This document shows positions 1 through 7,318 of a DNA stretch of 23,803 nucleotides, in pieces. Origin of the DNA: Pseudomonadota bacterium (GTDB lineage: Bacteria > Pseudomonadota > Gammaproteobacteria > Woeseiales > Woeseiaceae); NCBI GenBank assembly GCA_027295475.1, contig JAPUKV010000042.1, positions 1 through 23,803 of the forward strand. The letters run 5' to 3'. The translations under genes were made by a program, and so were the position numbers. The notes under the pieces are model-generated. The model searched no databases. It was given only the letters and a program-made list of their open reading frames with translations, and was not told the origin of the DNA. Position 1 is the stretch's first letter, and each line of letters starts with the position of its first letter.

Positions 1-909
1 AACCAGATTACACGCACCGAGACCTACGCGGACGAACTTCGTAGACAGCTTCAGGACCAGCTTGTACTGACGGATGGACTACAGACCCGAACGAAGCACC
101 TGGAAACGTCACTGGCGAGTGCAAATGCAGAGGTCCGGGAATTCTCCGATCGTATCGAAGAGCTGCGCTCCGGAAACGCGGATCTGATTGATGAAAAGTC
201 CAGGCTGCAGGAAAATTTCGAAAAAGAGCTGCGGCTAATTCGGCTCGAACTTGGCGAGGCGCAAGAGACTGTTGCCGATCGCGAGTCCCTCAGTCAGCAG
301 CTGACATCCGATCTTTTTGACACCAAGAGTTTCAGCTCAAGCCTTGAAAGTCGCCTCAGTGCTGCAGAAAAAGAAAACAAAGCAACTATTGCCAAGCTGA
401 AAAGAAAGCTGAAAAAGATTGAGACGTTGAACGATGAGCTGAACTACAAACTCAGCAACAAGGACAATGCGCTAGCTGGGATGTTGAGTGAGCTGTCAAA
501 GCGAAGCAAAGAAATCAAATCAACTGACGCAATAGAAGATGTCATCCATGAACTGGATGACAGAATATCAGAACGAATCGATGATGATAGGAGCGGCGTC
601 GAGAAAGCACGGTTTACGCGACTTCTTATTGGCAACATTGACGGGCAGGAACTCAGGTTCCCGTTGTTCAAGGACAGGGTCACCATAGGGCGAACTGTAC
701 ATAATGACATTCAACTCAATGCGGCGTACATCAGCCGACGCCATGCCGCAATCGTGACCGATGAAGACGGCACGAGGATCATCGACTCGGGCAGCAAGAA
801 TGGCGTATATGTTAACTCGAAGCGGGTCACAGAGCAGATCCTCAAAAACGGCGACGTCGTGACGATAGGCTCGGCAGAATTTAAGTTCGAAGAGAGACCG
901 AAGCGCTAA
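1..909 (+). CDS. Coiled-coil protein with C-terminal FHA domain (5' end outside window)
   Basis: The reading frame is open from the first base to the TAA at 907-909, so this is the last 302 residues of a longer protein. About the first 190 visible residues are rich in Glu, Lys, Gln, Arg and Leu with few helix breakers, as in a long coiled coil. Residues about 207-297 form a forkhead-associated domain: the IGR strand, the SRRHA motif and the NGVYVN motif that contact phosphothreonine are all present. FHA domains bind phosphothreonine peptides, so a partner phosphorylated by a Ser/Thr kinase is expected, but no kinase lies in the window. The protein seems cytoplasmic in the part seen; any N-terminal membrane or catalytic domain is out of view. 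A TTG at 427 is in frame but would cut the coiled coil, so it is unlikely to be the true start. Confidence 0.85.
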   Translation, partial: NQITRTETYADELRRQLQDQLVLTDGLQTRTKHLETSLASANAEVREFSDRIEELRSGNADLIDEKSRLQENFEKELRLIRLELGEAQETVADRESLSQQLTSDLFDTKSFSSSLESRLSAAEKENKATIAKLKRKLKKIETLNDELNYKLSNKDNALAGMLSELSKRSKEIKSTDAIEDVIHELDDRISERIDDDRSGVEKARFTRLLIGNIDGQELRFPLFKDRVTIGRTVHNDIQLNAAYISRRHAAIVTDEDGTRIIDSGSKNGVYVNSKRVTEQILKNGDVVTIGSAEFKFEERPKR

Positions 910-911
910 TA

Positions 912-933
912 CCTGTCGGCCATGTCCGACAGG
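912..933 (+). terminator. Hairpin after the FHA gene, no T-tract
   Basis: Two bases after the FHA stop codon, CCTGTCGG and CCGACAGG form a perfect 8-bp stem around a 6-base loop. No run of T follows, so it is not a textbook intrinsic terminator. It may stop transcription with Rho or protect the 3' end of the mRNA. Confidence 0.45.
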
Positions 934-1075
934 ATCTCCCCGTATGTTTTCTTCAAGGCTTCGATGCGTCGTACGGCATTGACACATCGTTATGTGAGGA
1001 CAGTCACGGACTTTCAGGATCCGTTCAGCTACGGTCTGTCACCATGAGCACGGTAATCATAAACAAGCCCAGATA

Positions 1076-1387
1076 ATGCTCACGAAGACCGCGCCAAAAA
1101 CTCTCGACCTTAGCTCCACCCAGGCAGTAGCGCGCCGTGCCGGAGACCTGGCGTCCCGGAAGATTTGGTTACCAAAACTCCTTTACGATTGCCTCCCTTA
1201 TTTCTATCTGACAGCCGGATTCGCGGCTTTTTTTGCCACCCTGTATATCAGTGACTGGTTCTGGGTGCTGCCGCATTACATGCTCTTCTCCGCGGCCTGT
1301 CTGCACCTGTCATGGGTGGTCTATCGAAAGCGAAAAGGTCCCCATCGGAGCAAGTCCGACCAGCCGGACCAGACTGCGACAGACTAA
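1076..1387 (+). CDS. Small two-helix membrane protein, unknown
   Basis: This 103-residue protein is not one I recognise. It has a polar N-terminus of about 35 residues, two hydrophobic segments (about 36-58 and 61-83, rich in Phe, Leu, Trp and Tyr), and a basic then polar tail starting with RKRKG. The positive charge after the second helix suggests that the tail stays in the cytoplasm. The ATG overlaps the stop of a 10-codon open frame (1044-1076, TAATG junction), so translation could be coupled to it; there is no clear Shine-Dalgarno of its own. It lies between the FHA gene and another small two-helix protein, which hints at an envelope-related set. Confidence 0.6.
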   Translation: MLTKTAPKTLDLSSTQAVARRAGDLASRKIWLPKLLYDCLPYFYLTAGFAAFFATLYISDWFWVLPHYMLFSAACLHLSWVVYRKRKGPHRSKSDQPDQTATD

Positions 1388-1460
1388 TTCTGCTCTGCTT
1401 GACCTTGGCGTCCACGTGGTCGAGGATGGCGTGTGTTTTTCATGCGCTTACGGATGACCC

Positions 1461-1751
1461 GTGTCTGTCGAGAAGAAACCGTTCAAACAGAAAGCTTTGA
1501 ATGAAACGGCGCTTGCGCTCTCATTCTTCTTTGCAGGACTGGTTTTGCTGCCGCTGGCAATTTATTTCACCGGCCAATCCGTGTTTGGCGAGTATAGTGG
1601 GGCGGGTTTTTCAGATTTCTACGGACGCCTGAGCGGCGAAATACGGGAAGGTCGGCCTGCGGTCTGGTTCCTCGTGCTAACGCCCTATCTGGTCCTTATG
1701 CTGCTGCGCCTTACGATCTGGGCTTTTCGAAGGAGCAGCCATGCCAGATAA
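1461..1751 (+). CDS. Small two-helix membrane protein, unknown (GTG start)
   Basis: The 96-residue product begins at GTG 1461, followed by a short basic stretch (KKPFKQK). Two hydrophobic segments lie at about residues 17-39 and 68-90, joined by a loop of about 28 residues containing Gly and acidic residues, and the protein ends in a basic RRSSHAR tail. The in-out-in topology predicted by the positive-inside rule is an inference. I do not recognise the family. The spacing of 73 bases from the previous gene and the shared strand fit one transcript. The start is uncertain because the Shine-Dalgarno is weak; an in-frame ATG at 1500 would shorten the N-terminus. Confidence 0.55.
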   Translation: MSVEKKPFKQKALNETALALSFFFAGLVLLPLAIYFTGQSVFGEYSGAGFSDFYGRLSGEIREGRPAVWFLVLTPYLVLMLLRLTIWAFRRSSHAR

Positions 1752-1803
1752 GCCTGTGGACCATTACCTTGCGCTGTAAGGAATGGCTGCAAGTGACTGA
1801 ATT

Positions 1804-1825
1804 AACTGTGACCTTTATCACAATT
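1804..1825 (+). promoter_or_regulatory. CRP-type operator, consensus match
   Basis: TGTGA at 1807-1811 and TCACA at 1818-1822 are separated by exactly 6 bases. The outer AA (1804-1805) and TT (1824-1825) also match the E. coli CRP consensus. All specified core positions are therefore satisfied. It lies 131 bases before the start of the gene at 1956 and far from other starts. The cognate regulator (CRP, Vfr or Clp type) is inferred, not seen in the window. Confidence 0.75.
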
Positions 1826-1860
1826 TGTCTTTGCCAAACATAGGATTAAGGTAGTTTTCA

Positions 1861-1866
1861 TAGAAT
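1861..1866 (+). promoter_or_regulatory. Candidate -10 box for the gene at 1956
   Basis: TAGAAT matches 5 of 6 positions of the sigma-70 -10 box. No good -35 box lies 16-18 bases upstream. The start point expected about 7-10 bases downstream (near 1873-1876) puts the CRP site centre (1814.5) about 58-62 bases upstream, the spacing of class I CRP activation. This makes an activator-dependent promoter plausible. Confidence 0.4.
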
Positions 1867-1955
1867 TTATGTTAACAATGATGCATGATCGTGCCCTGCT
1901 CGGACACTATTCATAAATCTTCAGGTCGAACACACAGAACCATCGGAAACAAACA

Positions 1956-2318
1956 ATGAAGCGCTTTCTGACATGGCTGGGATCGAAGCTGTTTCCGAAG
2001 GAAGCTAAGCAGGAATCAATCCTCTATCAAACCACCCGCAGGGGCAACGTGAAATCCAAACGGCCAACGCCAAAGGTTGCGGACGCCGCCGGAGCGGTAG
2101 ATCTCGAAACCACGCTTGGCGGGCGCATTGAAGACGGTGGTCCGGGCAAGAACGTCCTGGTACCCAACAAATATGTGCGTGAGGACACCGGTACCCACGA
2201 GACCCTCACGATAATCGACGATTCTCTTGCTGAAGACGAAGATGAAGCTGGCGGCGATCCGTACAACACCGGTCGATTCGACCGCTCCAAGTTCTGGAAC
2301 TTGCGTAACAGAAAGTAG
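1956..2318 (+). CDS. Small acidic/low-complexity protein, unknown
   Basis: A 120-residue protein that I do not recognise. The first 13 residues (MKRFLTWLGSKLF) could form an amphipathic membrane-binding helix. A basic linker follows, then a Gly/Asp/Glu-rich, probably disordered stretch with a run of acidic residues near 91-98, and a basic C-terminus. There is no signal peptide, no full membrane segment and no catalytic motif that I can point to. The gene stands alone behind a 204-base gap with a CRP-type operator and a TAGAAT box, so it may respond to cAMP. The Shine-Dalgarno is weak. Confidence 0.6.
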   Translation: MKRFLTWLGSKLFPKEAKQESILYQTTRRGNVKSKRPTPKVADAAGAVDLETTLGGRIEDGGPGKNVLVPNKYVREDTGTHETLTIIDDSLAEDEDEAGGDPYNTGRFDRSKFWNLRNRK

Positions 2319-2456
2319 TTCCGGCCGACTTTTCGGATACCGTGCGGATCCGACAGAATTCTCCAGTATTCAATCGACGGCTCTCTAAGGCGTCCATTGA
2401 CGGCATTTCAAGCCGCCGGTACTCTGCAGCCGATCAATCCTTCCGGAGCGTTGTCC

Positions 2457-3026
2457 ATGGGACTCAGAGTTACTTTCGAGCTTAATGACAATGACTTGAG
2501 ACATTTTCGTCTGATTATGCGCGAAGCGCGAAAAGCCGCGGCCAACGCTTCGCCTGAAGACATTGTTGCCTCGGCCGAGGATCTCCTCAAAGATATCGGC
2601 ACTTCAGGTATCCCGAAGTTCGTTACCGATCGGCTCGAAAATCTTGAATTCATGATCCGCATGCTGTCCGATCACGAATGGGCACTTCCGGAGCAGGAGT
2701 CGGCGAGAGTTCTGAACGCCCTCGCCTACTTTTGTGAGCCCGAAGACCTGATACCGGATCACATACCAGGACTTGGCTTCCTTGACGATGCCATCATGAT
2801 CGAACTGGTTGTCCGCGAGCTTCATCATGAAATCGAGGCCTATCGGGACTTTTGTGACTACCGGGCCAACCGGGTTCCTCAACCCGGCATCAGGAACAAA
2901 ACCAGTGACGTTTCTCGCGAACAATGGCTGGAGAGCCGGCGCAAGGAGTTGCAGTCACGTATGAGACGACGGCGCAAGCATGGCAACGACCGCTCTGACA
3001 GCGGCCCGCCCCTGGGGCTACTTTGA
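2457..3026 (+). CDS. DUF1232 (YkvA-like) protein
   Basis: Residues about 86-120 carry the DUF1232 signature: Asp-Leu-Ile-Pro-Asp-His-Ile-Pro, a Gly-Leu-Gly-Phe-Leu-Asp-Asp turn and a hydrophobic helix. Family members are poorly understood and often membrane-linked. Here the domain is flanked by a helical N-terminal region of about 80 residues and a basic C-terminal tail with RRRRK near 169-174. I chose ATG 2457 because GGAG at 2445-2448 sits 8 bases before it; the open frame extends to a TTG at 2397 with no good ribosome site. This gives 189 residues. Function is unknown. Confidence 0.75.
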   Translation: MGLRVTFELNDNDLRHFRLIMREARKAAANASPEDIVASAEDLLKDIGTSGIPKFVTDRLENLEFMIRMLSDHEWALPEQESARVLNALAYFCEPEDLIPDHIPGLGFLDDAIMIELVVRELHHEIEAYRDFCDYRANRVPQPGIRNKTSDVSREQWLESRRKELQSRMRRRRKHGNDRSDSGPPLGLL

Positions 3027-3123
3027 TTATGGACCGCCAGGTGAAATACGCTGGTTCGGGAGGCTTGTGACGGAAATATTCCTGGAAATGCTCTTTACAT
3101 AAGGGTGTCCCGGGGCAAGACGA

Positions 3124-3183
3124 CCCGCGATGCGGGCTGAGCCGGTAATTATCGACTACCCAGAAACTCAGGAGCGAAATCGC
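3124..3183 (+). other. Cluster of three small hairpins upstream of prc
   Basis: Three potential stems lie in series: CCCGC/GCGGG around GAT (3124-3136); CTGAG (3137-3141) with CTCAG (3167-3171) enclosing GGTA (3144-3147) with TACC (3157-3160); and GCGA/TCGC around AA (3174-3183). They lie 138-198 bases before prc in a 295-base gap that is otherwise without a gene. They could form part of a 5' leader or the end of the previous transcript. I could not match them to a riboswitch class. Confidence 0.3.
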
Positions 3184-3321
3184 GGTCATAGCATTCAAGG
3201 GGCCAAACTGTGGTCGAATCCCCATAAACCATGATTTTTTGTTAATTGCGCCCTTGATTGAAGCGCTTTTGCCAACTAGCCTAGCCCGCAAGGGTAAAGC
3301 TAATATCCCCAATCGCCATGT

Positions 3322-5445
3322 ATGGAGAAAAATTTGAAGAATTTTGACGCCGGTTGCCGCCGCTGGATGTTTGGCGCATTCGTCGGCCTGTGGGCCCTGT
3401 CCGCCATCGCTGCGATACCTGCAGTCACATCCGACGACGATCTGGGCCCGGAGCCTCGGCACGAGAAGATCGGGCAGCTGGTCAGCGAATTTATTCAGAA
3501 GTCTCACTACCGGCACGCAGACATCGATGATGACCTTTCATCGAAGGTCCTCGATCGATATATCCAAGCCCTGGACAACAACCGCATGTATCTGCTGGCC
3601 AGCGATGTTGAGAGCTTCGAGCCGTATCGCTACCAAATCGATGACATGGTCAGATCCGAGCCACTGGACCCGGTCTTCGAAATATTCGGGGTATACCGGA
3701 CACGGGTTCGCGAAAGGTTGAATTTCGCCCTTCTACAGCTCGAAACCGAACCCGATTTCAGTATCGATGAAACATATGTGTTTGACCGGGAGGATCAACC
3801 CTGGCTGCAGACTGAAGCCGAGCTGGACGAACTCTGGCGCAAGCGTGTCAAGAATGACGCCATGAATCTCAGACTTGCCGAAAAGGACTGGACAGAAACT
3901 CAGGAGATCCTGCACAAGCGCTACTCGCGTTTCCTCAAGCGAATGGATCAGATCAAGAGTGACGACGTGTTCGAAACATTCATGAATGCATTCGCCCATA
4001 CGCTCGATCCGCATTCGAGTTATTTGTCACCGCGAAACTCTGAAGAATATCGTATTCAGATGAGTCTCTCCTATTTCGGAATTGGTGCATCGCTGCAAAT
4101 CGACGATGACTATGTGATGGTCATCAGTATTATTCCGGGCGGCCCCGCGGCAATTGACGGCAAGCTCCAGCCCAAGGACAGGATCACCGGTGTCGCGCAG
4201 GGCGAACAGGGTGATTTGATCGATGTCATCGGCTGGCGACTTGACGACGTTGTTCAACTGATTCGGGGACCAGCCGACACCGTCGTACGACTGCAAATAA
4301 TGCCTGCTGGCGCACTACCGGGCGCACCGGAGAAGATCATCAGCCTGACCAGAAACCAGGTCAAGCTGGAAGAGCAAGCCGCGAAAAGCGAAACCATTAT
4401 GGTTCCGCGCGAAGGAAGGGATTGGTCAATCGGCGTGATCAAAGTGCCGAGTTTCTACCGCGACTACCGCGCCTTGAGTAACGGCGATAAGGACTATACA
4501 AGCACGACCAAGGACGTACGACGCCTGATCAGAGAACTGGAGGACGAGGGAATCGACGGACTGATTATCGACCTTCGAAACAATGGTGGCGGTCACCTCA
4601 CGGAAGCGACCGCACTGTCTGGCCTGTTCATAGACAATGGGCCCGTTGTCCAGTTGCGCAACTCGAGCGGCCGGATCAGCCGTCTCGATGATCCCGACCC
4701 GGTACCGCGGGTATCCTACAACGGACCGCTTGCCGTTCTCGTCAACCGCTTCAGCGCCTCAGCCTCGGAGATTTTTGCGGCAGCGATTCAGGATTATGCA
4801 CGCGGCGTGATTATCGGCCAGCAGACTTTTGGCAAAGGCACGGTGCAAAACCTCTATTCGCTCGATCAGTACGTGCGCAGGCCCGATGAGGCAGGCCTCG
4901 GCCAGCTGACGCTGACTATCGGGAAATACTACCGGGTAACAGGCGAGAGCACTCAACACAGGGGTGTCTGGCCGGATATCGCCCTGCCATCCGCGATCGA
5001 TGTCGAGCTGGTCGGCGAAAGCGTTCGTGAAACTGCCTTGCCCTGGGATACCATAAGAACGACTAAATTCCAGGCCGGCGCGCCGCTCGACAGCACGATT
5101 TCATCGCTGATGGCCAGCCACCACTCACGCAGTAAAGACGACCCCGACTATCAGTACCTTATGGCGGGAATTCTCGACGTCGAACAGATCCGTGCACAAA
5201 CAAGCGTGTCTCTTAACCTTGAGGAGCGCCGTGCCGAGCGTGAAGATGAGATCAAGCGTCGTCTGGACAGGGAGAATGAGCGCCGGGCAGCGCTGCAGCT
5301 GGAGCCTATTACCACGATGGAAGAACTCGAGGCTTTGGAGCCGCCCGATGTGCACCTTGACGAGGCCGCGGCAATCGTCACAGACCTGGCGGAGCTAAGG
5401 GAAATCGATGTGCAGCCGGCCCAGACCGCCCAGGTCAAGCCGTAG
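3322..5445 (+). CDS. prc: Tail-specific (C-terminal processing) protease Prc
   Basis: Periplasmic S41 peptidase that cuts proteins with exposed nonpolar C-termini; in E. coli it matures FtsI and, with NlpI, degrades MepS. The 707 residues begin with a signal peptide (hydrophobic core about 16-34). A helical N-terminal domain follows, then a PDZ domain at about 248-328 (YFGIGASL onward). The catalytic core includes LRNNGGG (418-424), the SASASE serine motif (nucleophile Ser480) and FGKGTVQ (general base Lys505). The 25-residue Ser-Lys spacing equals that of E. coli Ser452/Lys477. A charged, Glu/Arg-rich C-terminal region follows, as in the DUF3340 part of the family. Length is near the E. coli enzyme (682). 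The start has a weak Shine-Dalgarno but provides a proper basic n-region. Confidence 0.95.
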   Translation: MEKNLKNFDAGCRRWMFGAFVGLWALSAIAAIPAVTSDDDLGPEPRHEKIGQLVSEFIQKSHYRHADIDDDLSSKVLDRYIQALDNNRMYLLASDVESFEPYRYQIDDMVRSEPLDPVFEIFGVYRTRVRERLNFALLQLETEPDFSIDETYVFDREDQPWLQTEAELDELWRKRVKNDAMNLRLAEKDWTETQEILHKRYSRFLKRMDQIKSDDVFETFMNAFAHTLDPHSSYLSPRNSEEYRIQMSLSYFGIGASLQIDDDYVMVISIIPGGPAAIDGKLQPKDRITGVAQGEQGDLIDVIGWRLDDVVQLIRGPADTVVRLQIMPAGALPGAPEKIISLTRNQVKLEEQAAKSETIMVPREGRDWSIGVIKVPSFYRDYRALSNGDKDYTSTTKDVRRLIRELEDEGIDGLIIDLRNNGGGHLTEATALSGLFIDNGPVVQLRNSSGRISRLDDPDPVPRVSYNGPLAVLVNRFSASASEIFAAAIQDYARGVIIGQQTFGKGTVQNLYSLDQYVRRPDEAGLGQLTLTIGKYYRVTGESTQHRGVWPDIALPSAIDVELVGESVRETALPWDTIRTTKFQAGAPLDSTISSLMASHHSRSKDDPDYQYLMAGILDVEQIRAQTSVSLNLEERRAEREDEIKRRLDRENERRAALQLEPITTMEELEALEPPDVHLDEAAAIVTDLAELREIDVQPAQTAQVKP

Positions 5446-5498
5446 TCTGATATAACCGGGTACTGTCGGGGAAATGCCGCTTGCATCCCGGCACGCAG

Positions 5499-5520
5499 GT
5501 GTTGTACTGTTCTACAACAC
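5499..5520. promoter_or_regulatory. Perfect palindrome, candidate operator 1
   Basis: GTGTTGTA (5499-5506) and TACAACAC (5513-5520) form a perfect 8-bp inverted repeat with a 6-base spacer, 22 bases in total. Length and symmetry fit the binding site of a dimeric repressor. It lies 33 bases before the GTG start at 5554. The regulator is not known. Confidence 0.45.
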
Positions 5521-5524
5521 TAAG

Positions 5525-5542
5525 TTTGCTGATTTCAGCAAA
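5525..5542. promoter_or_regulatory. Perfect palindrome, candidate operator 2
   Basis: TTTGCTGA (5525-5532) and TCAGCAAA (5535-5542) form a perfect 8-bp inverted repeat with a 2-base spacer, immediately after the first palindrome and ending 2 bases before the GGAG ribosome site (5545-5548). In RNA it could also hinder ribosome access. Confidence 0.4.
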
Positions 5543-5553
5543 TTGGAGCTGCG

Positions 5554-6102
5554 GTGACAGACAGACCAGTACCGCTGGACCATTCAGAAAATGCGTCAGG
5601 ACGCCGACACATCCCGTTCCTGGCGATTCTGGTGCTGGGCGGCGCCTGGTGTTCCACTGCTCTGGGGGCTACAGCTTCGACGGCGGCCTGCGATCGAACG
5701 GCCGATCTACTACGAAGTCTGGACGTGCCGGTCAGCGATCTATCTGCAAATGTTGTTGGCCATATCGCAGTCGAGCCTGGCAACGCCAATGACGAATCAC
5801 TGAACGCCGGCCCTGCGCAGGCGGAATCCACTGCACCGATCCTTAACCTGGCACCCCGCGTGGCTTTAATTCTGCAGAATGTCTTTTCTGCTGTCGCGAT
5901 CGAAACTCCGCCGTCAGATTCCCGTGATTCGAGCCAGTTATTCGCGACCGAATCCTTGTCGCAGGACGAATCGCCGCTATCACCGGTCGCGGGCGACGCG
6001 TCTCAATCCGACTCGTCTGAGCTGATCGATCCAGCTTCAGCTGGTGCGGAGATAGATGCCATTCCACATTTTCAACAGCAAATGTTCCGCACAGACATCT
6101 AG
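5554..6102 (+). CDS. Exported low-complexity protein, unknown (GTG start)
   Basis: The start GTG 5554 is supported by GGAG at 5545-5548, 5 bases upstream. Residues 17-38 look like a Sec signal peptide: two Arg and a His, then a hydrophobic core ending in small residues. Cys33 does not sit in a normal lipobox, so a lipoprotein is unlikely. The mature part (about 140 residues) is rich in Ser, Asp, Ala and Pro, poor in aromatics, and probably mostly disordered; its only other Cys is Cys46. I recognise no domain. It follows prc by 108 bases, a gap with two palindromes, so it likely has its own regulated promoter. It is convergent with the next gene. Confidence 0.55.
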   Translation: MTDRPVPLDHSENASGRRHIPFLAILVLGGAWCSTALGATASTAACDRTADLLRSLDVPVSDLSANVVGHIAVEPGNANDESLNAGPAQAESTAPILNLAPRVALILQNVFSAVAIETPPSDSRDSSQLFATESLSQDESPLSPVAGDASQSDSSELIDPASAGAEIDAIPHFQQQMFRTDI

Positions 6103-6124
6103 CCCTGCCCCCGTAATTGTTAGC

Positions 6125-6145
6125 TCAGCCTTGTTGGAACACTAG
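6125..6145 (-). repeat. 21-base sequence shared with 14640-14660 (copy 1)
   Basis: Read on the minus strand, this begins at the stop codon of the gene at 6142-7173 (CTAGTGT, then TCCAACAAGGCTGA). The plus strand at 14640-14660, which begins at the stop of rsgA, is identical at 20 of 21 positions. Both sit in short gaps between convergent genes. Confidence 0.6.
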
Positions 6146-7173
6146 CGACTCAGGACGTTCGAGATTCCCCACCAGTTCTCGCCCAGAATGTTGGTTTCGT
6201 TTTCTTTGACCAGACCGTTGGCGCCTGTGTTGTAAATCGTTGCAACAGTTCCGGCAACGGGTACGACATCCGTATCGTTTCTGAAATCGGCGTGTTCCGC
6301 GAGCAGTTTTGAACGCTGTTGCAGACTTTCTGCAAAGTCCGACGCCTGTTCCATCGTTTCGATTAGCTGATAAATTTGCACAAGAAGCTGATCACACTCA
6401 TTACGCGTACCGTAGTTGATCGCCCCGACACCCTTGTCGTTTGCTTCTTTCGCCATTGCTGCGAGTGCCGCATCGGAAAAACCTAAGAATAGATCCTGGG
6501 CAAAGGCGATTATCATCAAATTGATGGAACGCTTGGTCGGAATATCCAGACCCTCGTTGTCGGGCGGTTTGCGGTTCTGAATTTCCTCGACCTGCCGCAG
6601 CAAGTGCTCTTCTTCCTGCTGCGCAACAGCGATTCGCTCGTCCAGGCTGGACAGTATCGCCGTTACTGATCGGCGCCTGAATATTTTCAGGAAACCGCTC
6701 ATTGAATCCAGACGACGACGTTCCGCTTGCAGCTGGTCCTCGAGTTGATGAACGGTATCGCGTATTTCCGAAATCTGCCGTTCCAGCCCGCTCGCCTCTC
6801 TCCCGCGTTCTTCATTCCAGGAAACGAGCAGACATTCGTGTTGCTTCTGCTCTCGCTGTTGCTTTAATTGTTCGGCAAACTTCGTGAGCTTATTTTGACA
6901 ACGAAGCGCCAGTCCTCGTAGCTGATAAAAAACAATGACGTTGTGCGCCAAATCCGGGTCGACCAGGAGCTCCTCAAGATGATTCAGCTTCTGTTGTAAT
7001 CTGGCGGCATTCCCTTCCTGTTGCTTGATCTTGTCCTGGAGCCTGAACTGCTCTTTTCGCATACCGGCAAATTTTTTCTTGAGCGCCGCTCGATTCCAAT
7101 ACAGGTCCAGCAGTTTCTCGCTGTCCTGCGATTTGTCCGGCGAATTTCCGAAGATTGCGGCGAGGCTCGACAA
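6142..7173 (-). CDS. Cytoplasmic coiled-coil protein, unknown (TTG start)
   Basis: 343 residues with no signal peptide or membrane segment. Residues about 25-200 are strongly helical and rich in Gln, Glu, Lys, Arg and Leu, typical of long coiled coils. A less charged middle region (about 212-250, with LMIIAFAQDLFLGFSDAAL) and a C-terminus ending near NWWGISNVLSR may be small folded parts. I do not recognise the family. The TTG start at 7173 is well supported: AAGGAG at 7185-7180 lies 6 bases upstream, and no ATG or GTG is better placed. A consensus TTGACA box lies about 80 bases upstream. It follows a DUF1249 gene on the same strand and converges with the exported protein at 5554. Confidence 0.65.
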   Translation of the reverse strand: MSSLAAIFGNSPDKSQDSEKLLDLYWNRAALKKKFAGMRKEQFRLQDKIKQQEGNAARLQQKLNHLEELLVDPDLAHNVIVFYQLRGLALRCQNKLTKFAEQLKQQREQKQHECLLVSWNEERGREASGLERQISEIRDTVHQLEDQLQAERRRLDSMSGFLKIFRRRSVTAILSSLDERIAVAQQEEEHLLRQVEEIQNRKPPDNEGLDIPTKRSINLMIIAFAQDLFLGFSDAALAAMAKEANDKGVGAINYGTRNECDQLLVQIYQLIETMEQASDFAESLQQRSKLLAEHADFRNDTDVVPVAGTVATIYNTGANGLVKENETNILGENWWGISNVLSR

Positions 7174-7232
7174 TCCGTGCTCCTTTTACATAATCCACGC
7201 TAATCAGGCGAGGCGATGAGGACTACTCTGCA

Positions 7233-7260
7233 CGGATAATGGCAAGTGAAACCGTGTCAA
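7233..7260 (-). promoter_or_regulatory. Candidate promoter for the coiled-coil gene
   Basis: On the minus strand TTGACA (7260-7255) is a perfect -35 box. After a 16-base spacer comes TATCCG (7238-7233), a poor -10 box with 3 of 6 matches. A transcript from here would have a leader of about 50 bases before the TTG at 7173. Confidence 0.35.
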
Positions 7261-7318
7261 TCCTTGACTGAATCGACAGTTTTTGGATCTGTGGTCGCTC
7301 GCTTGCCGGAAACTGTGA

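Noticed and set aside
3100..3180. A cyclic di-GMP (GEMM) or other known riboswitch before prc
   Set aside because: GGGGCAAG looks faintly similar, but the conserved GACGCAAAGCC-like core and the second stem are missing.
2890..3516. 208-residue open frame on the minus strand across the prc start
   Set aside because: It covers the signal peptide of prc and the end of the DUF1232 gene in antisense, with no domain or ribosome site.
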